NCBI RefSeq assembly: GCF_950101795.1
Contig: NZ_CATNLZ010000006.1
Coordinates: 18,928-82,927, forward strand
Length of the DNA stretch: 64,000 bases
Origin: Nocardioides sp. T2.26MG-1
GTDB lineage: Bacteria > Actinomycetota > Actinomycetes > Propionibacteriales > Nocardioidaceae
Reading direction: 5' to 3'
Shown here: piece after piece, positions 43,197 to 51,559 of the stretch
Layout of the letters: every line of letters starts with the position of its first letter
How positions within the stretch are numbered: the first letter of the stretch is position 1
Made by a program: the position numbers and the translations under genes
The notes under the pieces: generated by a model
Seen by the model: only the letters and a program-made list of their open reading frames with translations
Databases searched by the model: none
Told to the model about the DNA's origin: nothing

Positions 43197-44345
43197 CTAG
43201 GAGTCGGCAGGTGTCAGCGCGGTGGCGAGGCGGTGAACCATGTCCTCGAGTCTGTTGGGGCTGGTCGCGAGGTTGAGGCGGACATGGCCGGGCAGCCCCG
43301 GCTGGTAGTCGGCGCCGGGCGCCAGCCGCACGCCGTGCTCGAGGCCGGCGGCGGCCGGGTCGTCGACGGTGTACGCGCGCAGGTCGAGCCAGGCGAGGTA
43401 CGTCGCCTCCAGCGGGCGCATCCGGGCCGCGGGCAGGTAGCGGCCCAGCAGCTCGCCGAGCAGGGACCGCTGCGCGGCGAGCCGGTCGACGAGCGCCGCG
43501 TGCCAGTCGTCGCAGTCGCGCCACGCGGCCACCCCCGCGACGATGCCGAGGCTGGACCAGTCGTGCTGGGCCGGGATCGGCAGGCCGGCGACCACGGCCC
43601 GGTCGGCCGGGTCGAGCAGCACCAGCTGGGCGCCGTGCACGGCGGGGATGTTGAACGACTTGGACGCGCTGGTGACCACGACCGCGGTCTCGTCGACGGC
43701 GAGGTACGGCGTGAACACCGCGCCGGGCAGCACCAGGGGGCCGTGGATCTCGTCGGCGACCACCCGCACGTCGTAGCGCCGGGCCAACGAGGCCAGCGCG
43801 GCGAGCTCGTCGTGCGACCAGGCCCGGCCGAGCGGGTTGTGCGGGTTGCACAGCAGGAACGTGCGGGCCCCCGCGGCGAACGCCGCCTCCACGGCGGCGA
43901 GGTCGAGCACCGCCTCGGCCGCGTCCGGGTCGAGGGTGACCGGCACCAGCTCGCGCCCGGCGATCGCGACCGCGTCGCGGAACGGCGGATAGCACGGCAG
44001 CGGCACCACGACCGGCCCCGGCGGGCAGAGCGCGTCCAGCGCGAGCCGCACCCCGGTCATCACGCCGCTGGTCGGCAGCACCGCGTCGGCCGGCGGCGAC
44101 CAGGACCAGTGCCGCTCGGCGAAGCCGGCGAAGGCCTCGCCGAGGCCGCCGTCGCCGAACGGCGCGTAGCCGAGCGCGCCGCGCCGGACCGCGGCGACCA
44201 GCGCCTCCTCGACCGGCTCGGCCGTGCGGTAGTCCATCTCGGCCACCCAGCCGGGCACCACCCCGGGCGCCACCGCGCCCCACTTGAGGGGGAACGCCGC
44301 GCGGGCCTGCTCGTCGGTGAGGTCGCGGATCACCCCGCCATTCAA
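43197..44345 (-). CDS. PatB/MalY-type PLP-dependent C-S lyase/aminotransferase
   Basis: Fold-type I PLP enzyme, 382 residues. The Schiff-base Lys is in VVTSASKSFNIP. FLLCNPHNPLGRAW and VVADEIHGPLV are standard PLP contacts, and the N-terminal PLKWGAVAPGVVPGWVAEMDY is typical of the MalY/PatB (cystathionine beta-lyase) group. It probably cleaves a C-S bond of cystathionine or a cysteine conjugate. It lies between fadH (10 bp upstream) and ugd (9 bp downstream) on the same strand. The link with fatty-acid oxidation is not obvious. Confidence 0.87.
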   Translation of the reverse strand: MNGGVIRDLTDEQARAAFPLKWGAVAPGVVPGWVAEMDYRTAEPVEEALVAAVRRGALGYAPFGDGGLGEAFAGFAERHWSWSPPADAVLPTSGVMTGVRLALDALCPPGPVVVPLPCYPPFRDAVAIAGRELVPVTLDPDAAEAVLDLAAVEAAFAAGARTFLLCNPHNPLGRAWSHDELAALASLARRYDVRVVADEIHGPLVLPGAVFTPYLAVDETAVVVTSASKSFNIPAVHGAQLVLLDPADRAVVAGLPIPAQHDWSSLGIVAGVAAWRDCDDWHAALVDRLAAQRSLLGELLGRYLPAARMRPLEATYLAWLDLRAYTVDDPAAAGLEHGVRLAPGADYQPGLPGHVRLNLATSPNRLEDMVHRLATALTPADS

Positions 44346-44355
44346 CCCTCCCGGG

Positions 44356-46362
44356 TCACAGCGCCGCCGCGATCCGCGTGCCCTGCTCGATTGCGCGCTT
44401 GGCGTCGAGCTCGGCTGCGACGTCGGCGCCGCCGACCAGGTGCACGCCGTCCGGGCGGGCCGTCGCGAGCTCGTCGTACAGGTCGCGCACCGACACCTGG
44501 CCGGCGCAGAGCACGACGTGATCGACGTCGAGCACCCGCTCCTCGCCGTCGACGGTGACGTGCAGCCCCGCGTCGTCGACGCGGCCGTAGGTCGCCCCGC
44601 TCACCTGCACGACCCCCGACTGCTTGAGCACGGCGCGGTGCGCCCAGCCCGAGGTCTTGCCGAGGTCGATGCCGATCGGGGTGGCCTTGCGTTGCAGCAG
44701 CGTCACCTCGCGCACCGGCGTGCGCGGCTTGCGCTCGGTGAGCCCGCCGGGGTGGAGCGTCGGGTCGCCGACACCCCAGTGGGCCATCCAGTCGTCCTGG
44801 GTGTCCGCGGGGTCATGGGTCAGGAAGTGGCTGACGTCGACCCCGATGCCGCCCGCGCCGACCACCGCCACCCGGCGCCCGGGGACGACCGCACCGCTGA
44901 GCACGTCGGCGTACGAGACGACCTTCGGGTGGTCGACGCCCTCGAGCGCCGGCACCCGCGGGGCGACCCCGGTCGCGACCACGACCTCGTCGTACGCCGC
45001 GAGGTCCGCGGCGCTCGGCGTGGTGGCGAGGCGCACGTCGACACCGAGCACCTCCAGGCGCCGGGTGTAGTAGCGCAGCGTCTCGGCGAACTCCTCCTTG
45101 CCCGGCACCCGCATCGCGAGCCGGAACTGCCCGCCGACCTCGGGCGACCGCTCGAACAGCGTGACCGCCAGGCCGCGCTCGGCCGCCGACACCGCGGCCG
45201 CGAGCCCGGCCGGGCCGGCGCCGACGACCGCGACCCGCATGGTGGTCCGGGTCGGCGCGAGCATCAGCGTGGTCTCGCGGCAGGCCCGCGGGTTGACCAG
45301 GCAGGAGGCCTTGCGGTTGGCGAAGACGTGGTCGAGGCAGGCCTGGTTGCAGGCGATGCAGGTGTTGATCTCGTCGGCGCGGCCGGCGGCCGCCTTGGCG
45401 ACGAAGTCCGGGTCGGCGAGGAGCGGGCGGGCCATCGAGACCAGGTCGGCCTCGCCGGCGGCCAGGATCTCCTCGGCGAGCTCGGGGGTGTTGATCCGGT
45501 TGGACGCGCAGACCGGCACCGACACCTCGGCCTTGAGCCGGGCGGTCGCCGAGCGCCAGGCGCCGCGCGGCACCTGGGTGATGATCGTCGGCACCCGCGC
45601 CTCGTGCCAGCCGATGCCGGTGTTGAGCACGCTGACCCCGGCCTCCTCCAGGCCGTGGGCGAGGTCGACGACCTCGGCCCAGGTCTGGCCGTCCTCGACG
45701 AGGTCGAGCAGCGAGATCCGGTAGACGATCGGGAAGTCGTCGCCGACCAGCTCGCGGGAGCGGCGTACGACCTCGAGCGGGAAGCGCATCCGCTTGGCCG
45801 CGGTGCCGCCCCACGCGTCGGTGCGGTCGTTGGTGCGGGGCGCGAGGAACTGGTTGATCAGGTAGCCCTCGGACCCCATGATCTCGACCGCGTCGTAGCC
45901 CGCCTTGCGCGCGAGCGCGACCGAGTGCGCGAAGTCGGTGGCCGTGCGGTCGACGCCCTTGGTGGACAGGGCGCGCGGGCGGAACGGCGTGATCGGCGAC
46001 TTGCGGTTCGACGCCGAGACGCTGAACGGGTGGTAGCCGTAGCGGCCCGCGTGCAACACCTGCAGCGCGATCGCCCCGCCCTCGTCGTGGACGGCGCCGG
46101 TGATCTCGCGGTGTCGCATCGCCTGCAGGCGCGTGGACATCTCCGCGGCGAACGGCTTGAGCCAGCCGCGCCGGTTGGGGGAGTAGCCGCCGGTGACGAT
46201 CAGGCCGACGCCGCCGCGGGCGCGCTCGGCGAGGTAGGCCGCGAGCGCGGTCAGGTCGCGGGGACTGTCCTCGAGGCCGGTGTGCATCGACCCCATCACC
46301 ACGCGGTTGCGCAGCGTGAGCGGGCCGAGCGTGATCGGCGAGAGCAGGTGGGGGTAGGTCAT
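44356..46362 (-). CDS. fadH: NADPH-dependent 2,4-dienoyl-CoA reductase
   Basis: Iron-sulfur flavoenzyme (668 residues, like E. coli FadH at 672) that reduces 2,4-dienoyl-CoA during oxidation of unsaturated fatty acids. The N-terminal OYE-type TIM barrel binds FMN (HAGRYG, WGGTAAKRMRFP). A cysteine cluster CIACNQACLDHVF with a later Cys is the [4Fe-4S] site. The C-terminal FAD/NADPH half has VVGAGPAGLAAAVSAAERG and VVGAGGIGVDVSHFL. It starts within the padR stop (ATGA overlap). Related xenobiotic-reducing enone reductases are an alternative. Confidence 0.93.
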   Translation of the reverse strand: MTYPHLLSPITLGPLTLRNRVVMGSMHTGLEDSPRDLTALAAYLAERARGGVGLIVTGGYSPNRRGWLKPFAAEMSTRLQAMRHREITGAVHDEGGAIALQVLHAGRYGYHPFSVSASNRKSPITPFRPRALSTKGVDRTATDFAHSVALARKAGYDAVEIMGSEGYLINQFLAPRTNDRTDAWGGTAAKRMRFPLEVVRRSRELVGDDFPIVYRISLLDLVEDGQTWAEVVDLAHGLEEAGVSVLNTGIGWHEARVPTIITQVPRGAWRSATARLKAEVSVPVCASNRINTPELAEEILAAGEADLVSMARPLLADPDFVAKAAAGRADEINTCIACNQACLDHVFANRKASCLVNPRACRETTLMLAPTRTTMRVAVVGAGPAGLAAAVSAAERGLAVTLFERSPEVGGQFRLAMRVPGKEEFAETLRYYTRRLEVLGVDVRLATTPSAADLAAYDEVVVATGVAPRVPALEGVDHPKVVSYADVLSGAVVPGRRVAVVGAGGIGVDVSHFLTHDPADTQDDWMAHWGVGDPTLHPGGLTERKPRTPVREVTLLQRKATPIGIDLGKTSGWAHRAVLKQSGVVQVSGATYGRVDDAGLHVTVDGEERVLDVDHVVLCAGQVSVRDLYDELATARPDGVHLVGGADVAAELDAKRAIEQGTRIAAAL

Positions 46363-46901
46363 CGGCGTGCCTTCTCGTGTCGGTCGAGGTACTCGGCGAG
46401 CCACGCGATCCACATCTCCTCCAGGAGGATGCCGCCGCGCAGCACGAGGTACTGGTCGAGCCCGGTCCCGTCGAGCTCGTCGGGTCGGGGGTAGTCGCGG
46501 GTCATCAGGCCGCGGTAGTGGTCGAGCCGGAGCCGGTGGTCGGCCAGGTTGGCGCGGACGACGTCCAGCACGGCGTCGCGGTCGCCGAACGACGCACCGC
46601 GCAGCTTGACCGCGAGCTCGCTGCGCAACGGCTCCGGCTCGGTGGGGGCCGCCAGCCAGGCGCGGAGCACCTCGGCCCCGGCCGCTGTCACGTCGTACAC
46701 CTTCTTGTCGGGGCGGCCGGTCTGCTCGACGGTCGTGACCCGGACCCAGCCGTCCGCGTCCATCCGGGCGAGCACCCGGTAGATCTGCTGGTGGGTGGCG
46801 TGCCAGAAGAACCCGATCGAGCGGTCGAAGCGCTTCGCGAGGTCCAGCCCGGAGGCGGGCTGCTCGCGGAGCGCGACGAGGAGCGCGTGCTCGAGGGCCA
46901 T
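46359..46901 (-). CDS. PadR family transcriptional regulator
   Basis: A PadR-type winged-helix repressor (180 residues from the ATG at 46901; an upstream ATG at 46919 is possible). The N-terminal domain has SGLDLAKRFDRSIGFFWHATHQQIYRVLARM, and the C-terminal helical dimerisation domain (Vir_act_alpha_C type) follows from ~95. It overlaps fadH by 4 bp and so probably controls the padR-fadH-patB-ugd run. A 14-bp palindrome 21 bp upstream is the likely operator. The inducer is unknown. Confidence 0.9.
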   Translation of the reverse strand: MALEHALLVALREQPASGLDLAKRFDRSIGFFWHATHQQIYRVLARMDADGWVRVTTVEQTGRPDKKVYDVTAAGAEVLRAWLAAPTEPEPLRSELAVKLRGASFGDRDAVLDVVRANLADHRLRLDHYRGLMTRDYPRPDELDGTGLDQYLVLRGGILLEEMWIAWLAEYLDRHEKARR

Positions 46902-46922
46902 GCGCCGATGGTGACGCACCTA

Positions 46923-46936
46923 TGCAACGAGTTGCA
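46923..46936. promoter_or_regulatory. Palindromic operator upstream of padR-fadH
   Basis: TGCAACGAGTTGCA has perfect 6-bp arms around GA. It lies 21 bp upstream of the padR ATG and 50 bp before the divergent capA-like gene. It formally also fits the loose KstR pattern TnnAACnnGTTnnA, so either regulator could bind. Confidence 0.55.
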
Positions 46937-46986
46937 AGAGGTCGGTGGCAGGTCTGCGTCACACTGCTGTCGCAGAAGGGGGACAC

Positions 46987-48363
46987 ATGAGGTGGGTGGC
47001 GGCACTCGCGGCGGCCGCGCTGCTCGGCGCCTGCACGTCGGACCCGGCGCCGCGGCCCGACCCGCCGCTGCCGTCGGCCTCGAACCCGCCTCCTGCGGAG
47101 ACGTCCGCCCCAGCCGCGCCGGCCACGCGTCCCCTCGTGCTCGCGGTCAACGCCCGCCGACCCCCGATCCAGGTGCCCGCCGCCGTCGCTCGCTGGGTCA
47201 CGGAGGGCAGGGTCGACGACTGGGAGCAGCTCGGCCAGCCGCCCGGGCCGCTGCGGGTCACCGACCGGACGACCCGCCTGCGCCACCTGCCGATGGACAC
47301 GGTCGCGGTGGTGGTCGCCGACGCGATGGGTCCCGCGGTCCGGGCGATCGAGGTCGACGGCGTCGACCCCCTGCGCGACCCCGACGACTACCCGATCCAG
47401 GTCACCGGGCCCGCGCACCCGCCGGTGACGACGCTCACCGTCGTCGGCGACCTGATGCTCGGCCGTGGCGTGGCCGGGCGCCATCCCCTCCGGCCGATGG
47501 CCGGGCGACTGGCGGGCGCCGACATCACCGTCGGCAACCTCGAGAGCACGATGGCCCGGCTCGGGCCGCCGACCCAGGACCCCGTCACCGACTCGTTCTT
47601 CGCAGCCCCCGCGGTCCGTGCCGACCTCCGTGATGCCGGGTTCGACGTGCTGGGCCTGGCCAACAACCACCTCGGTGACTTCGGCGAGCGGTCACTGGTG
47701 CGCACCGTCGACCTGGTGCGGGCCGGCGGGTTCGCCGCCTTCGGTGCCGGGCGCGACCTGACCGCGGCCCGCGAGCCGGTGATCCTCGAGCGGCACGGCA
47801 TCAGCTTCGCGTTCACCGGCTTCAACGCGATCGGGGAGACCCCCGAGGCCGCGCCCGGGCACCCGGGCGCGCTGTCGGTGAGCATGCCGCCGCGGACCGG
47901 GCCGCTCGACGAGGCGGAGCTCCAACGGGTGCTCCGCGACGTACGACGTCTGTCCCGCCGCGTCGACGTCGTGATCGTGATGCCGCACTGGGGCACGCAG
48001 TACGTCCACCGCCCCGAGCCGGTCCAGGAGGCCGTCGCGCGCCGGCTGGTCGCCGCCGGGGCGGACCTCGTCGTCGGTGGCCACCCCCACGTGGTGCAGG
48101 GCGCCGCCCAGGTCGGCGACGCGCTCGTCGTGCAGTCGCTGGGCAACTTCGTCTTCGACATGGACTTCCGCGCCGAGACGATGGAGGGGCTGATGCTGGA
48201 GGCGACGTTCTGGGGCGACCGGCTGGTGGCCGCCGACTTCGCGCCGTACCGGCTGGGCGCCGACTTCGCGCCGCGACCCGTCCCGCGCGCCGAGTCGGAC
48301 AGCATCCTCGACCCGTTCTGGGAGTTCAGCGACCTCGCGGCAGTCCGGCAATCCAGGCGGTGA
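46987..48363 (+). CDS. CapA-family lipoprotein
   Basis: A 458-residue lipoprotein (lipobox LLGAC at residues ~13-17, then a Pro/Ala-rich linker) with a C-terminal CapA/calcineurin-like metallophosphatase fold. Motifs seen are LTVVGDLMLGRG, NLESTMARLG, LGLANNHLGDFG, MPHWGTQYVHRPEP, GGHPHVVQG and QSLGNFVFDMDF. In other bacteria CapA takes part in poly-gamma-glutamate capsule formation. No CapB/C genes are next to it, so it is probably one of the common stand-alone CapA-like proteins whose function is unknown. It overlaps the convergent peptidase gene by 38 bp. Confidence 0.88.
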   Translation: MRWVAALAAAALLGACTSDPAPRPDPPLPSASNPPPAETSAPAAPATRPLVLAVNARRPPIQVPAAVARWVTEGRVDDWEQLGQPPGPLRVTDRTTRLRHLPMDTVAVVVADAMGPAVRAIEVDGVDPLRDPDDYPIQVTGPAHPPVTTLTVVGDLMLGRGVAGRHPLRPMAGRLAGADITVGNLESTMARLGPPTQDPVTDSFFAAPAVRADLRDAGFDVLGLANNHLGDFGERSLVRTVDLVRAGGFAAFGAGRDLTAAREPVILERHGISFAFTGFNAIGETPEAAPGHPGALSVSMPPRTGPLDEAELQRVLRDVRRLSRRVDVVIVMPHWGTQYVHRPEPVQEAVARRLVAAGADLVVGGHPHVVQGAAQVGDALVVQSLGNFVFDMDFRAETMEGLMLEATFWGDRLVAADFAPYRLGADFAPRPVPRAESDSILDPFWEFSDLAAVRQSRR

Positions 48364-49291
48364 GCAGCCGGCCGACGCGTGCGAGCTGGGCGCGGTCGAC
48401 GACGTCGGGGCGGTCGTCCGCGGAGTGGTAGGCGGCGTACGACGTGCCGCCGACCCGGGCCGCCGGCAGCCCGGCGTCGGCGAACGACTCGTGGTCGCTG
48501 CCGGTGTTGGTGCCCACGGTCGTCGGGACGCCGGTGCGCCGGCCCGCCCGCTCGAGCTGGTCGCGCACCTCGGTCGGTCCGCCGTCGACCGAGTAGAGCG
48601 GAACGGTCCGTCCGACCCCGACGCGGTCCAGTGACACCATCGCGACCAGGCTCCGCCGCTCCTGCGCGGACAGCTGCGCGACGTAGTGCTTCGAGCCGAA
48701 GTGGTGCAGGTCGCCCGGGCCGCGCGGCTCCTCGCCGCCGAAGAGCACCAGCACGACCGGCAGGTCGTTGTCACTGTCACTGTCGAGGGTCCGCGCGAGC
48801 TCCATGACGACCGCGACTCCCGAGGCGTTGTCCTCCGCCCCGGGCGCGACGGCGACGGTGTCGAGGTGGGCGCCGACGATGGCGTAGGGGCGATCCGGGT
48901 CGAAGTCCGGTGGGACGGCGACGACGTTGGACGACCGGCCGGCCCGTGCCGGCACGCCCCACGAGTCGCCGGCGGGGACGGCGAACGACTGGCGGGTCAC
49001 GGCGTACCCGCTCGACACCAGGCGCGGCCACAGCAGTGCGACCGCCGCGCCGTACGCCGGGCGCGTCGCGAGCCGGGGCCCGATGCCCGTCGCGAGGTCG
49101 CGGACCGTCGCGAGCGCGCGGTCGGCGTCGAAGCGCGGCGCGGCCACCGGAGGGCCGGTCGAGGTGGCCGGATCGGTGGGAGCGGTGCTCGTGGGAGGCG
49201 TGGTGACCGGCGGGCTGCGCGGGTCGACCGGATCGGCGGTGCACGCGGCCGCCGTCAGCACGACCGCGAGGGCGGCGAGGGCTCCACGCAT
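48326..49291 (-). CDS. M28-family zinc aminopeptidase lipoprotein
   Basis: A 321-residue secreted lipoprotein (lipobox TAAAC near residue 17, Pro/Thr-rich linker) with an M28 peptidase domain. Zinc-ligand motifs appear in the right order: GAHLDT (His, Asp), EDNASG (bridging Asp), GGEEPRG (catalytic Glu and ligand Glu), SLDR, and YHSADD (His). It probably trims peptides outside the cell. I chose the ATG at 49291 because it starts the signal peptide. It is divergent from the DUF4396 gene, with the CsoR-type operator 20 bp upstream, so copper control of this gene too is possible. Confidence 0.9.
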   Translation of the reverse strand: MRGALAALAVVLTAAACTADPVDPRSPPVTTPPTSTAPTDPATSTGPPVAAPRFDADRALATVRDLATGIGPRLATRPAYGAAVALLWPRLVSSGYAVTRQSFAVPAGDSWGVPARAGRSSNVVAVPPDFDPDRPYAIVGAHLDTVAVAPGAEDNASGVAVVMELARTLDSDSDNDLPVVLVLFGGEEPRGPGDLHHFGSKHYVAQLSAQERRSLVAMVSLDRVGVGRTVPLYSVDGGPTEVRDQLERAGRRTGVPTTVGTNTGSDHESFADAGLPAARVGGTSYAAYHSADDRPDVVDRAQLARVGRLLTAWIAGLPRGR

Positions 49292-49304
49292 GGGACGACC
49301 GTAC

Positions 49305-49333
49305 TTGTCTGATACCCCTAGGGGGTATATGTT
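49305..49333 (+). promoter_or_regulatory. Promoter with CsoR-type copper operator in the spacer
   Basis: TTGTCT (49305-49310) and TATGTT (49328-49333) are 17 bp apart. The spacer from 49312 to 49328 is ATACCCCTAGGGGGTAT, a perfect inverted repeat with 7-bp arms and a TAG centre. It matches the TACCC-N-GGGTA pattern of CsoR copper-repressor sites. The -10 ends 7 nt before the ATG at 49341. Confidence 0.75.
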
Positions 49334-49340
49334 CCTCCGC

Positions 49341-49796
49341 ATGGACGCCACCTGGAGGACCGCGATCACCGCTACTCGCCACTGCCTGACCGGCTGTGCG
49401 ATCGGCGAGGTGCTCGGCATGGCACTCGCCACCTGGTGGGGCTGGGGCAACGTCTCGAGCATCGTGCTCGCGGTCGTGCTGGCCTTCTTCTTCGGCTACC
49501 TGCTGACGTTCACCGGCGTCCGCCGCGCCGGGCTCGACGTCCGCACCGCCGTGCGCACCGCCCTTGCCGCCGACACCGTCTCGATCCTCGTGATGGAGCT
49601 CGTGGACAACGGCTTCATGCTCGCCGTGCCCGGGGCGCTGGACGCCGGCCTGGTCGACGCGCTGTTCTGGGCCTCGTTGGCCGCGAGCCTCGCGGTCGCC
49701 TTCGTGCTCACGGTGCCGGTCAACCACTGGATGATCGGACGTGGCCGGGGTCACGCCGTCGTCCACCAAATGCACGAAGGTCACCACCACCACTGA
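49341..49796 (+). CDS. DUF4396 membrane protein, His-rich C-terminus
   Basis: A 151-residue integral membrane protein of the DUF4396 family, with four predicted transmembrane helices (starting around residues ~22, ~39, ~72 and ~108). It ends in a His-rich tail (HAVVHQMHEGHHHH) that can bind Cu or Zn. A CsoR-type operator is built into its promoter, so a role in copper handling is the best inference; the biochemical activity of the family is unknown. I chose the ATG at 49341 because the -10 box overlaps the alternative ATG at 49329. No csoR, copA or copZ gene is in the window. Confidence 0.83.
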   Translation: MDATWRTAITATRHCLTGCAIGEVLGMALATWWGWGNVSSIVLAVVLAFFFGYLLTFTGVRRAGLDVRTAVRTALAADTVSILVMELVDNGFMLAVPGALDAGLVDALFWASLAASLAVAFVLTVPVNHWMIGRGRGHAVVHQMHEGHHHH

Positions 49797-49805
49797 GCCT
49801 GGTCC

Positions 49806-49811
49806 TACGCT
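49806..49811 (+). promoter_or_regulatory. -10 hexamer of the ABC transporter operon
   Basis: TACGCT fits TAnnnT and ends 6 nt before the ATG at 49818, implying a leaderless transcript. Confidence 0.5.
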
Positions 49812-49817
49812 GCACCC

Positions 49818-50711
49818 ATGCGTCTGCGTGGTTCCCTGGCGGTTGCCGCCCTGCCCCTGCTCCTCGCCTCCGTCGCCTGTGCGCCCGAGTCGGATGGCGA
49901 CACGACGGCCACCGATCCGGCCGCCTCCGACACCTCGGCCGGGTCGAGTGCTCCGGCCGATGCGTGCGCCAAGGAGAGCCTCCCGCTGGTCGCCAGTGAC
50001 GGGATGCTGACCATCGGCACCGACTCCCCGGCGTACGAGCCGTGGTTCGTCGACAACGACCCCAAGAACGGCAAGGGCTTCGAGTCGGCCGTCGCCTACG
50101 CCGTCGCCGAGCAGATGGGCTTCTCCGCCGACGAGGTGATGTGGGTCAAGGTGCCGTTCAACAACTCCTACGCGCCGGGCCCGAAGAAGTTCGACTTCGA
50201 CATCAACCAGATCTCGATCACGCCGAAGCGTCAGGAGGTCGTGGACTTCTCGGACGGCTACTACTCGGCCGCCCAGGCGGTGATCGTCCTGAAGAAGGAC
50301 GGCGCGACGCCCACGTCGCTTGCGGACCTCGAGGGCCTCAAGCTCGGCGCCCAGACCGGCACCACCAGCCTGTCCGCGATCCGTGATCAGATCCAGCCCG
50401 ACAGCGACCCGTTGGTGTTCCAGAACACCAACGCCGCCAAGCAGGCGCTCCTCAACGGACAGGTCGACGCGATCGTCGCGGACCTGCCGACCGCGTTCTA
50501 CATCACCGCGGTGGAGATCCCCGGCAGCACGCTCGCCGGCCAGTTCCAGGCGACCGGGGAGCAGGAGGAGTTCGGGATGCTCTTCGAGAAGGGCAACCCG
50601 CTGGTCACCTGTGTCAACGAGGCGCTCGCGGCGCTCGAGAGCGACGGCACCCTCGCCGGGATCGAGCAGCAGTGGCTGTCCGACACGGTCGGCGTGCCCG
50701 TGCTCGAGTGA
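49818..50711 (+). CDS. Amino-acid ABC transporter substrate-binding lipoprotein
   Basis: A 297-residue family 3 solute-binding protein (GlnH/FliY type). It has a signal peptide with lipobox SVAC and a Ser/Thr/Ala-rich linker. The binding domains include LTIGTDSPAYEPWF, NGKGFESAVAYAVAEQMGF, FDFDINQISITPKRQEVVDF and LKLGAQTGTTS. It captures a polar or acidic amino acid outside the membrane and delivers it to the permease. Its stop overlaps the permease GTG (GTGA). The specificity cannot be read from sequence. Confidence 0.93.
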   Translation: MRLRGSLAVAALPLLLASVACAPESDGDTTATDPAASDTSAGSSAPADACAKESLPLVASDGMLTIGTDSPAYEPWFVDNDPKNGKGFESAVAYAVAEQMGFSADEVMWVKVPFNNSYAPGPKKFDFDINQISITPKRQEVVDFSDGYYSAAQAVIVLKKDGATPTSLADLEGLKLGAQTGTTSLSAIRDQIQPDSDPLVFQNTNAAKQALLNGQVDAIVADLPTAFYITAVEIPGSTLAGQFQATGEQEEFGMLFEKGNPLVTCVNEALAALESDGTLAGIEQQWLSDTVGVPVLE

Positions 50712-51559
50712 GCGCGGTCGGCTGGACCCCGAGCGAGCGGGAGCAGGAGCGCGTCCGCGTTCGTCGCTCGATCCGGCGGCGCAGTGTGCTGTTGGCGAGC
50801 ACCGCGACCGTGGTCGTCCTCGGCCTCCTGGTCGTAGGTCTCGTCGCGTCGCCCGGCTGGGACCGTTTCCGCGAGACGTTCCTGTCCTGGCCTGACGCGA
50901 AGGAGTCCTTTCCCGACATCGCGCGTGGCTTCTGGCTCAACGTCAAGATGTTCCTGGTCGCCGAGCCCCTGATCCTCCTGCTCGGCGGCGCGGTCGCGAT
51001 CGTGCGCAGCACGGTCTCCCCGTTGCTGACGCCGCTCCGGCTGCTCGCGGTGCTCTACACGGACTTCTTCCGGGGAGTCCCGACGATCCTCGTGGTGTTC
51101 CTCTTCGCCTTCGGCATCCCTGCCCTCCAGTTGCAGGGTGTCCCCACTGACCTGGCGGTGCTCGGCACTGCGGCGCTCGTGCTGTCCTACGGGGCCTACG
51201 TCGCCGAGGTGATCCGTGCTGGCATCGAGTCGGTGCACCCGTCCCAGGTCGCGAGTGCCGAGGCGCTGGGCCTCAGTCGCGGACAGGCGATGCGCTTCGT
51301 GGTGCTGCCGCAGGGCGTGCGCCGCGTCGTACCGCCTCTGATGAACGACTTCGTCTCCCTGCAGAAGGACACCGCTCTCGTGGGCGCAGTCGGCGTGTTC
51401 GAGTCGCTGTTCGCCGCCCAGGACTACGGGAACTTCAACTTCAACTACACGCCGTACCTCGTCACGGCGGCGTTCTTCGTGGCGTTGACGATCCCGCTCG
51501 CGCGGTTCACCGACTGGATGGGCCGGCGGATGATGGAGAAGGAGCGGGGGTCGCGATGA
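50708..51559 (+). CDS. Amino-acid ABC transporter permease
   Basis: A 283-residue HisM/GlnP-type inner-membrane permease. A cytoplasmic basic N-terminus (SEREQERVRVRRSIRRR) is followed by a first helix, and the BPD_transp_1 domain comes after, with the EAA loop EALGLSRGQAMRFVVLPQ that contacts the ATPase. The GTG start overlaps the upstream stop, and the 3' end overlaps the ATPase ATG (ATGA). One permease gene is present, so a homodimer is expected. Confidence 0.93.
   Translation: MSAVGWTPSEREQERVRVRRSIRRRSVLLASTATVVVLGLLVVGLVASPGWDRFRETFLSWPDAKESFPDIARGFWLNVKMFLVAEPLILLLGGAVAIVRSTVSPLLTPLRLLAVLYTDFFRGVPTILVVFLFAFGIPALQLQGVPTDLAVLGTAALVLSYGAYVAEVIRAGIESVHPSQVASAEALGLSRGQAMRFVVLPQGVRRVVPPLMNDFVSLQKDTALVGAVGVFESLFAAQDYGNFNFNYTPYLVTAAFFVALTIPLARFTDWMGRRMMEKERGSR

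Noticed and set aside
44284..46494. A 736-codon plus-strand frame opposite fadH
   Set aside because: It is antisense to fadH, which has complete flavin and iron-sulfur motifs. No recognisable domain.
46987..48363. A full poly-gamma-glutamate capsule system
   Set aside because: Only the CapA-like protein is present; no CapB or CapC genes are adjacent.
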